Origin: DAIDHZ01 sp035480255
GTDB lineage: Bacteria > Chlamydiota > Chlamydiia > Chlamydiales > SM23-39
Assembly: GCA_964630875.1 (NCBI GenBank)
Contig: CAZVXF010000019.1
Location: 1 to 27,825, forward strand
Reading direction: 5' to 3'
Length of the DNA: 27,825 nucleotides
Below are positions 16,216 through 24,337 of the stretch, piece by piece; the stretch's first letter is position 1; each line of letters opens with the position of its first letter. The notes beneath the pieces were generated by a model. That model ran no database searches and was not told the DNA's origin. It was given only the letters and a program-made list of their open reading frames with translations. The translations under genes and the position numbers were made by a program.

Positions 16216-16957
16216 TGAGTTCTTGATCAACTACAATGAGATCATTTTGCAGATGATTGATCAGCTTAAGGGTCGAAACATCTGTTTTATGCGTTTTTGC
16301 GATTTTTTCTAACGAATCGCCAGGACGCACTTTGTAGACCTTCGTCGATTTGATCAGTCCATCTTTGAGCTTTGCAATTGTATCCAGTTTTCGGCCTTGC
16401 TGAAGGATCTCTGTTTCCAGTTCCATCATCCGATTTTTAAATTGAGATAAAGCAATGCCTGTTTCTTTTGCGTGCGTCGAGAGACTCTCTACATTTTCTT
16501 TAGCGGTTTCTTGTTTTTTTTCAAAAGCTGTCCACTTCCGATCAATCAGCTGTAATTGATGTGCAATTTGATCAATGCGCGTTTGCTGTTTTTCAATATC
16601 TTGTTGCTTCAATGACGCCAAAGCATTTTCAAAACATTTGATTCTTCCATCCAGAATTTGAATTTCTGTCGCAAAGCAATTTGTATCATGCCGCAAGTCA
16701 TCCAAATTCGTTTGTACTTCATGCAAAGTGAGCTCCCATTGATATTTTTCATCGTGGGGAGATGTCTTCAATGGAGAGCACCCAACTAAAAGAGCAGAGA
16801 TAACACCAAATGCAAAAAATAAAGTCATAAATTTAACAAGAAAGCAGCGCAAATTTTTTTGTCTAGAGCGAGCGACCATTGCCTTAGGCCAAGGCGCGAG
16901 TGAAGACAAAAAATTTGCGGCTTCGCTGACGCAGTTAAAAATGAATAATTTCTTCAT
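16205..16957 (-). CDS. LysM-domain lipoprotein with coiled coil (NlpD-like, CT601-type)
   Basis: 250 aa from ATG 16957, which overlaps the pal stop as ATGA. Seen: a lipobox ALLVGC with Cys60 preceded by a hydrophobic run (about 43-58), a long heptad-rich coiled coil (about 75-190), and a C-terminal LysM domain (YKVRPGDSLEKIAKTH, about 205-250) that binds peptidoglycan. 59 residues before the lipobox Cys is too long for a signal peptide. Residues about 12-37 are encoded by a palindromic element, so the element may have been inserted in frame. The working start could be ATG 16879 (Cys34) or 16828 (Cys17). Gene order after tolB-pal matches CT601 as I recall. Probably links Pal/Tol function to the cell wall. 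Confidence 0.85.
   Translation of the reverse strand: MKKLFIFNCVSEAANFLSSLAPWPKAMVARSRQKNLRCFLVKFMTLFFAFGVISALLVGCSPLKTSPHDEKYQWELTLHEVQTNLDDLRHDTNCFATEIQILDGRIKCFENALASLKQQDIEKQQTRIDQIAHQLQLIDRKWTAFEKKQETAKENVESLSTHAKETGIALSQFKNRMMELETEILQQGRKLDTIAKLKDGLIKSTKVYKVRPGDSLEKIAKTHKTDVSTLKLINHLQNDLIVVDQELNVP
16848..16919. repeat. 72-bp palindromic element at the 5' end of the LysM gene
   Basis: The left arm is CGCAAATTTTTTTGTCT (16848-16864) and the right arm AGACAAAAAATTTGCG (16904-16919), identical reverse complements apart from one extra T. Pairing may continue weakly outward (GAAGC-like sequences on both sides). The 39-nt loop contains a small hairpin GCCTT-AGGCC-AAGGC (16881-16895). The whole element is open in the reading frame that starts at the ATGA overlap with pal, like Rickettsia palindromic elements that persist inside genes. 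No second copy was found in this window. Confidence 0.6.
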
Positions 16958-17625
16958 TGCTGACAAATCTTAAATTCCGATCTTCTATTTAGCTTCCATT
17001 GCTCAGAGGAATGGCCTAATGCAATGGGCCGTTCTTTTCCGTGAGAAACCGTGTAAATACGATTTTGATCCACCCCTTGCTTTACAAGAAATGAACGCAC
17101 GAAATTGGCTCGACGCATTCCCAAGGCAACGTTATAGCTTGCTGAAGCACGCTCATCTGTATGACCTTCAACGACTAAATACGTTTTTGGATTCTTTTTT
17201 AAATAAGCCGCAATATCCATGAGGGATTGCAGTTCATTTCTTTCACGCACGGTGTGATCATCTGTTTCAAAATGAACGGGGCGAAAAACAGCTGCTAAAC
17301 TATCTGTTGGGAGATAGAAATCGGAAAGCGATGGGACCCCTTTTTGACCTGGGATTCCTTTTGGTTGTGCAATGGGTTGATCCGAAGCCATGGATCTGCG
17401 TAGATCCCCATCTTTTAACGGAATAAATTCCTCATCGTATGGGCCGATGAATTCCTCATCAGAAGTCAGCATTCTCGATTCGTAATCTTTTCCCCACATT
17501 GCATCCATACCGCGGCCCATATAGCGGCCTGCAGTTTTCATATCTTCCCAAGTTTCAGAACTATTGCGCACGCAACTTGTTGCGAAAACGACAAGCATCA
17601 CGCAAAATAAGCGAAATATAAACAT
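16954..17625 (-). CDS. pal: Peptidoglycan-associated lipoprotein Pal
   Basis: Outer-membrane lipoprotein that binds peptidoglycan and TolB. 223 aa. Seen: signal peptide ending at lipobox ATSC (Cys18), a linker of about 90 residues, then an OmpA-like C-terminal domain (about 112-223) with VEGHTDERASASYN, ALGMRRANFVRSFL, HGKERPIALG and the terminal NRRSEFKI, which contain the meso-DAP-binding Asp and Arg of the family. GGGG lies 5 nt before ATG 17625. It is separated from tolB by 84 nt and overlaps the LysM gene by 4 nt (ATGA). Confidence 0.95.
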   Translation of the reverse strand: MFIFRLFCVMLVVFATSCVRNSSETWEDMKTAGRYMGRGMDAMWGKDYESRMLTSDEEFIGPYDEEFIPLKDGDLRRSMASDQPIAQPKGIPGQKGVPSLSDFYLPTDSLAAVFRPVHFETDDHTVRERNELQSLMDIAAYLKKNPKTYLVVEGHTDERASASYNVALGMRRANFVRSFLVKQGVDQNRIYTVSHGKERPIALGHSSEQWKLNRRSEFKICQQ

Positions 17626-17709
17626 ATAAACCCCATAAGCAAAAAAATCTCACTTCAGAGTACCGAAAGCTCTATTTCTTGAGAAGAGTCGAAGTAATAC
17701 TCAATCCCT

Positions 17710-19017
17710 TTACATTGTAGACCAGGCAGCAAAACGTCCATTGCAAAGGCGCATCGGTTCTTTATGAAAAATATGGATACGGTAAATTTCGCAAGATTCT
17801 TCACTTTCAGTGTTGTAAATTAAATGCAAACTATCTGGCGCCCAAGATGGATTTTCTTTATTCTCCGGACCTGTTGTTACGGGAATTTCAACTTCCGACT
17901 CTACATCAAGCATCCAAATTTGACGCACTCCATCCACCTTCGCACTATAAGCGATTTTCTTTCCATCTGGTGACCACGCAGGCGATGTATTTTCTCGATT
18001 TGCTTTTGTTAACAGTTTTGGATTTGCTCTTTTTGTCTCTTTCGGATCTAAAACATCCATTAAATACACTCGAGGAACGCCATCTTTATCAGACACAAAA
18101 GAAATCTGTTTGCCATCTGGGCTGAAAGTAGGAGATGCTTGAGTCGCTCTTGGAGAGGAAAATAATTGACGCGGTTTTCCAATCATTTTTCCTCTGCTAT
18201 CCAAATTTTGAACAAACAAGTCAGGTCTTCCTGCGGTATCCGAAATAAATGCAATTTGATCCCCTTTTCGATTCAACGCAGGCAATGCTTGACTTCCTCG
18301 CAGCTGAATCATACTTTCGCCTGTTCGCTGATTCAAAGAAGAGCGATATATTTTTGATTGTCCCTCTTGAAAAGTCACATAATAAAAATCTGCACTTCGC
18401 GGGAAAAAATTAGGTGTAATACAATACCCTTCATTTTCAATGACCTTGCGCACATTGGCCCCATCTGCATCGCAAACCCAAATCTCTGAATTCCAATGAT
18501 CTCCGTCTTTTATTCGCATTGAATAGATGAGCTGGGAAGAAGCAATTCCTGGAACTCCGAAAATATCTTTTTGAATGTGATCGGCAATCTTATGCATCTC
18601 CTTGCGATCGAGATCAATTTTTCCAGATAACGCAAATTCGGGATATTTTTTTGAAGACCCTTTTGCGATATCAAAAACAATCAACTGACAACGATTCTCT
18701 CGCACTTGAGCTGCAACGACATAGGGAATTTTCTCTTTTTTCCAGACATTTTTGTCAAAACCTTGACGGATATCTGGAAAATGAAGCGATTCTTCTAATT
18801 GTTGCTTTGTGGGCAAAACAGTTGTAAGCCCATTTGAATTCAAATCTTTTTCTAAGACTCCTCGTAATTCATCAAAAAAACGCCAATCGATTTCTTGAGG
18901 AACATAAATCTTGGATAAATAGATCGGTGTCTTGGCAATACGAGTCGGAAGAGAAACTTCTAAAGTTTCAGCGAACAATAGAGTTTTTAAAAGTAATAGT
19001 AAATATAGCTGTTTCAT
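17710..19017 (-). CDS. tolB: Tol-Pal system beta-propeller protein TolB
   Basis: Periplasmic member of the Tol-Pal envelope machine, shuttling between Pal and the TolA complex. 435 aa, usual length. Seen: signal peptide (MKQLYLLLLLKTLLFAE), an N-terminal alpha/beta domain (about 20-150), then propeller blades with repeated S-P-D-G-K motifs, for example FSPDGKQISFVSDKDG and WSPDGKKIAYSAKVDG, each followed by an I-x-x-M-D-type strand. The ATG at 19017 lies 50 nt inside the end of tolA; no later start would keep the signal peptide. Confidence 0.95.
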   Translation of the reverse strand: MKQLYLLLLLKTLLFAETLEVSLPTRIAKTPIYLSKIYVPQEIDWRFFDELRGVLEKDLNSNGLTTVLPTKQQLEESLHFPDIRQGFDKNVWKKEKIPYVVAAQVRENRCQLIVFDIAKGSSKKYPEFALSGKIDLDRKEMHKIADHIQKDIFGVPGIASSQLIYSMRIKDGDHWNSEIWVCDADGANVRKVIENEGYCITPNFFPRSADFYYVTFQEGQSKIYRSSLNQRTGESMIQLRGSQALPALNRKGDQIAFISDTAGRPDLFVQNLDSRGKMIGKPRQLFSSPRATQASPTFSPDGKQISFVSDKDGVPRVYLMDVLDPKETKRANPKLLTKANRENTSPAWSPDGKKIAYSAKVDGVRQIWMLDVESEVEIPVTTGPENKENPSWAPDSLHLIYNTESEESCEIYRIHIFHKEPMRLCNGRFAAWSTM

Positions 19018-19624
19018 TCATTGAGCCATTAAAACATGGAAGAACAAGTTCAGGCAATCGCTTTTTTAGAAATTCTGCATTTTTTTTGCTCTTTTCTTCT
19101 AGAATTTCGAAGTGAACTAAATGACCGTTACGATCAATTTCTAAATCGACTTTCACCTCACCAAATTCAGGTAAATCCAAACAGCCTTGCAAGTATGCAA
19201 TTAAGATTTGCCCATAATTTTCTTCTGTTTTTTCCTCCACTTTAGGCGCTGGCAAATCGTCAGATTTTATTTTGATCACAGGAACTGGTAAATCAACCGA
19301 TTTTACTTTGACAACCGGTTGCTGTAGCTCATTTGTTTTCACAATTGGCTCTGAAGTCTGTTTAGTCTTCACAATCGCTTTTGCCTCTTCTTTCGGTTTT
19401 GGAGCAGGCGTTTTTACAGGAACGGGTTTAGGCTTCGCAGGAACTGCTTTAGGTTTTACCGCATTTTGTTTTGGCTTTTCTGCTGTAACAATGGTTTTTT
19501 GAGGGATTGTTCGCACAACAATTTTTGTTTTTGGTTTTTCTTTCCAAAAAAAATGGTGCAGACAAAGTGTCAAAATCAATGCAAAATGGATTCCAAAAAC
19601 AATTCGTAAAGTCCTTTTTATCAC
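18968..19624 (-). CDS. tolA: TolA-like energy-transducing protein
   Basis: 218 aa from GTG 19624, which overlaps the tolR stop as GTGA; the open frame further upstream lies inside tolR. Seen: one N-terminal membrane segment (about 8-25), a Lys/Pro-rich periplasmic linker (about 28-135) with PKP/PVP repeats, including the tandem KVKSVDLPVPV and KIKSDDLPAPK, and a C-terminal domain (about 140-218) with a YLQGCLDLPEFGEVKVDLEI strand pattern as in the TolA/TonB C-terminal fold. Transmits proton-motive force from TolQR to the outer membrane. Shorter than E. coli TolA (421 aa). The family call rests on architecture and position between tolR and tolB. Confidence 0.85.
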   Translation of the reverse strand: MIKRTLRIVFGIHFALILTLCLHHFFWKEKPKTKIVVRTIPQKTIVTAEKPKQNAVKPKAVPAKPKPVPVKTPAPKPKEEAKAIVKTKQTSEPIVKTNELQQPVVKVKSVDLPVPVIKIKSDDLPAPKVEEKTEENYGQILIAYLQGCLDLPEFGEVKVDLEIDRNGHLVHFEILEEKSKKNAEFLKKRLPELVLPCFNGSMNETAIFTITFKNSIVR

Positions 19625-20022
19625 TTGAGAATTACATCCAATTGTTGGAATCCACACTCTTCGAGCATATTTTTGATATCTTGATATGCTCCAAAATGGC
19701 AATTTTTATCTGCCATCAATTGGGGGCTCTGATCTGGAAATCTCTGATGCTCTGCACGTAGAATGCTTTCTAATTGCTGTAGGCCAACCTGTTTTCCACG
19801 AAACCAAATAGAGTTATCTGCTCTTAAAGTCACAGACATGACCGATTGAGCGGGCTGATTTTTATTCGATATGCCAGCCGTTGCAAGCTCTACATGATCG
19901 ACATTGAGCATCGGCGCAAGCACCATGAAGGTAATTAAGAGAACAAATACAACATCAAGTAGAGGCGTTAATTGTACGTGGGTTTCATCATCGCCTTCCT
20001 CAATGAACACTTTCTTTCGCAT
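19621..20022 (-). CDS. tolR: TolR/ExbD-family proton-channel subunit
   Basis: 133 aa from ATG 20022, preceded by a strong Shine-Dalgarno (GAGGTG). The open frame upstream to 20049 is inside tolQ. Seen: a short acidic N-terminus, then VQLTPLLDVVFVLLITFMVLAP with the single membrane helix and its conserved Asp that carries protons, followed by a periplasmic domain (about 45-133). Partner of TolQ; overlaps tolQ by 23 nt and tolA by 4 nt. Confidence 0.95.
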   Translation of the reverse strand: MRKKVFIEEGDDETHVQLTPLLDVVFVLLITFMVLAPMLNVDHVELATAGISNKNQPAQSVMSVTLRADNSIWFRGKQVGLQQLESILRAEHQRFPDQSPQLMADKNCHFGAYQDIKNMLEECGFQQLDVILK

Positions 20023-20722
20023 GCTCACCTCGTGCGTAATGAATCTCAATTGAGGAGATCAGTAGTTGCGTAAACTCGTCCATCTCTACAGCGTAAGAAC
20101 GGACAGCATTCTTAAAATAGTTATTTCCTACAAGTGCCGGTATTGCAACTAAAAGACCAATCACTGTTGTTGCTAAAGCAAGCGACAATCCAGCAAGCAA
20201 TCCCTCATTGCCAGCTCGCGACTGCATTTGAGAGAAAGAAATCAAAATCCCCCATACTGTCCCAAGAAGCCCAATAAAGGGTCCTAAATTAGCAATCGTT
20301 GGCAAAATATAGAGATGTTTTTCTAAATTCCTCATTTGCTTACGAATTGCGACAAACATTTCAGACTCTAATAGTTCAATATCGGTCATCGAGAAAGAGG
20401 CGCCGATCATAAATAAATGATTGCGACTAATAATCGCTAATGCCTTGGCCTTAAATGACTTATAAATCTCAAATAAAGGATGAGGCACTTCCAAAAGCAC
20501 CCCCTTCACGGGACGATTAAATTGCAAACTCAACGGATCATCATGCGAAAATTGCGAAAGCAAATCTCTCGATAATCTTTTCACATGAAAAAAAACCCAG
20601 CCTTTATGAATCAGAATTGTCCAAGTGATCCCTGATAAAACAAACAATAACCAAAAGATCCCCTTACCCAACCAATCGGTGTGTAAGTAAGCGTTTACAA
20701 ATGGATTTCCTGCAGCAAACAT
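20000..20722 (-). CDS. tolQ: TolQ/ExbB-family proton-channel subunit
   Basis: 240 aa. Three membrane segments: about 20-40, then a large cytosolic loop, then about 138-162 and 175-198. The conserved channel stretch is seen as TIANLGPFIGLLGTVWGILISF and the third helix as LALATTVIGLLVAIPALVGNN. Forms the inner-membrane motor with TolR that energises TolA. First gene of a minus-strand run of eight genes to 14725. Its start is 35 bp from the divergent tatD. Confidence 0.95.
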   Translation of the reverse strand: MFAAGNPFVNAYLHTDWLGKGIFWLLFVLSGITWTILIHKGWVFFHVKRLSRDLLSQFSHDDPLSLQFNRPVKGVLLEVPHPLFEIYKSFKAKALAIISRNHLFMIGASFSMTDIELLESEMFVAIRKQMRNLEKHLYILPTIANLGPFIGLLGTVWGILISFSQMQSRAGNEGLLAGLSLALATTVIGLLVAIPALVGNNYFKNAVRSYAVEMDEFTQLLISSIEIHYARGEHAKESVH

Positions 20723-20757
20723 ATCCGTAAAATTGCCATAACTGATATTATATTTCT

Positions 20758-21537
20758 ATGTTTTTCGACTCTCACGCTCACTTAACTTCATTCGATGTAA
20801 TCCCTCATCTCGAAGGGATTCTTTTCAGAGCAAAAAACGTCAAGCATATCCTCAACATTTGTACAGACAAAACATCACTTGAGCAAGGAATCGCTCTTTC
20901 TAAAAAGAATCCTCATATTTTCAATGCAGGTGCCACGACTCCTCATGACGTTGACACTGAAGGCGAATTGTTTTTTCCCATCTTTGAAAAGGCCGCCAAA
21001 GAAAAAAAACTCGTTGCAATTGGCGAAACAGGTCTTGATTACTATAATTCGAATGCACCGATTTCACTTCAGAAAAAATATCTCTCCAAATATCTCTTCC
21101 TCGCAAGCGAAACGCAGCTACCCGTGATTTTTCATTGCAGAGAAGCCTTTAACGATCTTTTTTCCATCGTTGATCAAGAATACAACGGTCCTGCAATCCT
21201 TCATTGTTTTACCGGAAGCATACAAGAAGCAGAAGAAGTGCTGAAACGAGGTTGGTTTCTTTCGCTCAGCGGAATTGTTACTTTCAAAAAAAGTGAAGCT
21301 TTGCGCGAAGTTGCAAAAATGATTCCTTTAAATCAATTGCTCATAGAAACTGATACACCTTACCTTGCCCCACAGAGTCAAAGAGGTAAAATGAATGAGC
21401 CAAGTTTTATTGCAGAAACCGCTCAATGCATTGCAGACGTAAAGGGTATTTCTCTTGAAGATGTGGCAAGATCAACGTTTGAAAACGCTAGTAGCCTTTT
21501 TATGAAAAGGAGCGCAAAATTGCAATCAAAAGTTTAA
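20758..21537 (+). CDS. tatD: TatD-family metal-dependent hydrolase (DNase)
   Basis: 259 aa TIM-barrel hydrolase of the amidohydrolase superfamily; known members are 3'-5' exonucleases or D-aminoacyl hydrolases. Metal ligands are visible: His6 and His8 (DSHAHL), Glu90 (IGETGLDYY), His126 (FHCREA), His149 (LHCFTGS), Asp199 (ETDTPYLAP). The gene is divergent from tolQ across 35 bp, the same neighbourhood I recall from Chlamydia. An AT-rich TATTAT-like box lies about 10 nt before the ATG, which implies a short leader. The 102 nt after the stop hold only a small hairpin (CAACG-CTT-CGTTG) without a T-run. Confidence 0.95.
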   Translation: MFFDSHAHLTSFDVIPHLEGILFRAKNVKHILNICTDKTSLEQGIALSKKNPHIFNAGATTPHDVDTEGELFFPIFEKAAKEKKLVAIGETGLDYYNSNAPISLQKKYLSKYLFLASETQLPVIFHCREAFNDLFSIVDQEYNGPAILHCFTGSIQEAEEVLKRGWFLSLSGIVTFKKSEALREVAKMIPLNQLLIETDTPYLAPQSQRGKMNEPSFIAETAQCIADVKGISLEDVARSTFENASSLFMKRSAKLQSKV

Positions 21538-21639
21538 ATCACTGATTTTAAATGAGTTCGGCATAAAAACAACGCTTCGTTGATGAAGAGTCGAGATCAA
21601 ACTTTTGTATGCAAAACTTTTTTCAGAGGAGAAACCTGT

Positions 21640-22332
21640 TCACAGGTGTGTGTAGACTACACTTTGTCGATGGGGTTGTACTTCGATCTCTTTTGGGTCC
21701 AATTTTTGTACTTTGAACCGCTTTACAATTGCACTTTTTAATCGATCGATTAATTCAGGTATGCTCCCCACATTCCGAAGCGTACAGAGAAAATCCACAT
21801 GTCCCCGATCTTGCCGATACTTAGGCCTTTTGGAAGGAAGTTGAAGATAGGCCATATTTTCCTGATGATAATTCCAAAGAAATGAAGTGTGATGCAGCCA
21901 TCGATCTTTTTGGATGTACTGCGCATTTCCTCCGCACTTTTTGTCCTGAATAATGTAGTCATTTTCTAACAGCGAAAATCCGGGAATATTCCAGGCATCT
22001 GCGTAAAGGTCAGCAGACCAACGCATAATCGATTCTGGAAATGGAGAAACGTCGAGTGCATTTTTAGAAAAAATAAAGGTGATAAAAAGAGTTTCTTCGT
22101 CGACGACAACGGTTCCTCCTCCGCTAAAGCGACGAATCACCGGAATTTGATCTTGTTGCACTAAAGGAACGTGCAATAATTTCTCTGCTTGACCTGAAAT
22201 TCCCATCACAATGGCTTTTGGACTGCCATAATTGATCACACAGAAATTGCGCGTATCTGTTCGAAGCAGCGCCTCTTCGATCTGTAATTGCTCGAAAATC
22301 GGAACATTTTGTAGTTCAATCAGGTGAATCAT
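21640..22332 (-). CDS. lplA: Lipoate-protein ligase A family protein
   Basis: 230 aa BPL/LplA catalytic domain. Predicted to attach lipoate to the lipoyl domains of 2-oxoacid dehydrogenases or GcvH; octanoyl transfer is the alternative. Seen: RRFSGGGTVV (67-76), LFITFIFSK, and IIQDKKCGGNAQ (127-138), where the Lys (131/132) contacts lipoyl-AMP, then LHHTSFLW. No C-terminal accessory domain is evident; the protein is shorter than E. coli LplA (338 aa) but like other intracellular-bacterial forms. The start overlaps the mnmG stop as ATGA, so the two are translationally coupled; the order matches Chlamydia as I recall. Confidence 0.9.
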   Translation of the reverse strand: MIHLIELQNVPIFEQLQIEEALLRTDTRNFCVINYGSPKAIVMGISGQAEKLLHVPLVQQDQIPVIRRFSGGGTVVVDEETLFITFIFSKNALDVSPFPESIMRWSADLYADAWNIPGFSLLENDYIIQDKKCGGNAQYIQKDRWLHHTSFLWNYHQENMAYLQLPSKRPKYRQDRGHVDFLCTLRNVGSIPELIDRLKSAIVKRFKVQKLDPKEIEVQPHRQSVVYTHL

Positions 22333-24131
22333 TTTCTTAAAGAGATCATTAGGACTGAAATATCCGACGGGGTCACTCCAGGGATTCGAGAGGCTGCCCC
22401 TAAATTTTCAGGCGTGAAGCGTTGGAGTTTTTGTTTTGCTTCCGTGCGAAGTCCCATGATGTTTTGATACGCACAGTCTCTTGGAATTTTTACACTATCC
22501 AAGTTTTCTAATTTTGCGACCTCTTTTTGTTGTCTCTGAATATAACCTGCGAATTTCAGCTCCGTTTCAATCTGCGTATTGATCTCTTCGCCGCAATTCT
22601 TGACTTCTGAGAAATTCTCTAAGGCAGAGGAATACGTCCATTCAGGACGAGAAATAATCTGTGCGATGGAAGAACCATTTTTATACACTTTCGAAAGACG
22701 CTTGATTTCCTGCTCGATGGTTTCCCGTTTTAATACCACACGATCGTATTGCTTTTGAGTAATCGTTCCCCACTCAAAAGCCATCCATCGAAGGCGAAGA
22801 TCTGCATTATCCTGTCTCAATAAAAGTCGATGTTCTGCACGACTGGTAAACATGCGATACGGTTCAGATAATTCAAATCGGATGAGATCATCAATCATGA
22901 CACCGAGATAGGCATCACTTCTTTTTAAAATAAAGGGTGGTTTCCCAAGTGTTTGTGATGCAGCATTGATTCCTGCGATGATCCCTTGCCCTGCCGCTTC
23001 CTCATAACCTGTCGTTCCATTGACTTGTCCTGCTAAAAACAGACCTGAAACCAGTTTTGTTTCAAGTGTTGGATAGATTTGATCACTCATCACATAGTCA
23101 TATTCGATCGCATAAGCAGGTCGCATCACCTCTGCATTTTCCAGCCCCACAACAGTTCGAATCATCGCAAGCTGCACATCAAAAGGAAGAGACGAAGAAA
23201 TGCCATTCACATAAATTTCTTCTGTTGTCAGCCCTTCCGGCTCTAGAAAGATCTGATGACGATCCTTGTCCGCAAAACGGACGACCTTATCTTCGATCGA
23301 CGGACAATAGCGCGGTCCAACTCCTTTAATCGTTCCTGAAAACATTGGAGAACGATGGAGATTTTTCTGAATGATTTCATGTGTCTTGGGAGTTGTATAA
23401 GTGATATGACAAGAAATTTGCGCGATTCTTTCTTCAGGTTCATCATAAGAGAATCGGACCCCCTCTTCGCCTGGCTGCTCTTCACATTTTGAAAAATCGA
23501 TACTGCGCCGATTGATGCGAGGTGGCGTCCCCGTCTTTAACCGACCCAATCTGAAACCAAGGCTTTCTAAACAGGGCGAAAGGCCTGTTGCCGCTTTATC
23601 CCCCCCGCGACCACCAGAGAAATGCGTCTCTCCAATATGAAGAAGCCCCCTCATGAATGTACCAGAGGAGAGGACGACCGTTTTTGCCCGATACGCAATC
23701 CCTTCTAGAGTCACAACCCCCTGAATCTTCCCATCTTTTACGATTAAAGATTCAGTGGTCCCTTGCTTAATCTCTAGTTTTGGAGTTTGCTCAAGGCGGA
23801 ATTTCATCTCTTGCGCATAGGCAGCTTTATCTGCCTGCGATCTCGGAGATCGAACAGAAGGACCTTTGGATGAATTGAGCATTCTAAATTGAAGACTTCG
23901 ACGATCGGCAACCTTGCCCATCAAACCACCGAGAGCATCAATTTCTCTGACGATATGACCTTTTGCAGTTCCTCCGACCGAGGGATTGCAACTCATTTTT
24001 CCAATGGTATCTAAATTCATTGTCAGCAAAAGCGTATGCGCGCCCATGCGTGCAGCGATATGCGCTGCCTCACAGCCTGCATGTCCTGCCCCGATGACGA
24101 GAACATCAAAAATTTCTGGATATTGCCACAT
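22329..24131 (-). CDS. mnmG: tRNA uridine-5-carboxymethylaminomethyl synthase MnmG (GidA)
   Basis: FAD-dependent partner of MnmE in wobble U34 modification. 600 aa. Seen: N-terminal dinucleotide fold VIGAGHAGCEAAHIAARMG (about 12-31), NPSVGGTAKGHIVREIDALGG, the YCPSIEDK and GLTTEEIYVNG motifs, the FAD-domain return GLFLAGQVNGTTGYEEAAGQG, and a C-terminal helical domain ending GAASRIPGVTPSDISVLMI that binds MnmE and tRNA. It starts only 7 nt after the T-run of a terminator-like hairpin. The 3' arm GAGGG of that hairpin is the only Shine-Dalgarno-like sequence near the start. Confidence 0.97.
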   Translation of the reverse strand: MWQYPEIFDVLVIGAGHAGCEAAHIAARMGAHTLLLTMNLDTIGKMSCNPSVGGTAKGHIVREIDALGGLMGKVADRRSLQFRMLNSSKGPSVRSPRSQADKAAYAQEMKFRLEQTPKLEIKQGTTESLIVKDGKIQGVVTLEGIAYRAKTVVLSSGTFMRGLLHIGETHFSGGRGGDKAATGLSPCLESLGFRLGRLKTGTPPRINRRSIDFSKCEEQPGEEGVRFSYDEPEERIAQISCHITYTTPKTHEIIQKNLHRSPMFSGTIKGVGPRYCPSIEDKVVRFADKDRHQIFLEPEGLTTEEIYVNGISSSLPFDVQLAMIRTVVGLENAEVMRPAYAIEYDYVMSDQIYPTLETKLVSGLFLAGQVNGTTGYEEAAGQGIIAGINAASQTLGKPPFILKRSDAYLGVMIDDLIRFELSEPYRMFTSRAEHRLLLRQDNADLRLRWMAFEWGTITQKQYDRVVLKRETIEQEIKRLSKVYKNGSSIAQIISRPEWTYSSALENFSEVKNCGEEINTQIETELKFAGYIQRQQKEVAKLENLDSVKIPRDCAYQNIMGLRTEAKQKLQRFTPENLGAASRIPGVTPSDISVLMISLRK

Positions 24132-24137
24132 AATGAT

Positions 24138-24159
24138 AAAAAAACCCTCATTTAGAGGG
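24138..24159 (-). terminator. Rho-independent terminator between the small basic ORF and mnmG
   Basis: Read on the minus strand: CCCTC, loop TAAAT, GAGGG, then seven T. It lies 8 nt after the stop of the 29-residue ORF and directly before mnmG. It could end transcripts of the small gene or work as an attenuator for mnmG-lplA. Confidence 0.75.
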
Positions 24160-24166
24160 CTTTCGC

Positions 24167-24256
24167 TTATTTCTTCTTGTGACGATCGCGGCGTCTACGT
24201 TTTTTCCGTTTATGACGCGCGATTTTCGCTCGACGCTTTTTCTTTACTGAAGCCAT
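24167..24256 (-). CDS. 29-residue very basic protein, small-ribosomal-protein-like
   Basis: ATG 24256 to TAA 24167. The protein is about 70 percent Lys/Arg/His: it begins MASVKKKRRAKIARHKRKK and ends RRRRDRHKKK. The pattern (SV-KKRR-K-A-HK-RR) resembles the AURKAIP1/COX24-type small-subunit ribosomal proteins (called bS22 in mycobacteria); I infer a ribosomal role from that resemblance only. GGGG lies 5 nt before the start and a clear terminator follows, so it looks like an independent gene. A 12-bp inverted repeat covers its leader. Confidence 0.65.
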   Translation of the reverse strand: MASVKKKRRAKIARHKRKKRRRRDRHKKK

Positions 24257-24266
24257 AGACCCCGTT

Positions 24267-24297
24267 ATTCTTTAGAATGATGTCTATTCTAAAGAAT
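24267..24297. promoter_or_regulatory. 12-bp inverted repeat in the leader of the small basic gene
   Basis: ATTCTTTAGAAT (24267-24278) and ATTCTAAAGAAT (24286-24297) are perfect reverse complements with a 7-bp spacer, and each half is itself nearly palindromic (ATTCT..AGAAT). The element lies 11 nt upstream of ATG 24256. It could be a dyad operator or, in RNA, a 12-bp hairpin for autoregulation. Confidence 0.55.
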
Positions 24298-24337
24298 CAC
24301 CCCCAAAAAGTAAAGGAAGACTTTCCCTGGGTTAAAC

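Noticed and set aside
17626..17709. Terminator or promoter between tolB and pal
   Set aside because: Contains a T7 run on the minus strand but no convincing stem before it and no clear promoter boxes.
21538..21639. Terminators for tatD and lplA between the convergent genes
   Set aside because: Only short stems (CAACG/CGTTG, CCTG/CAGG) are present, without adjacent T-runs; too weak to call.
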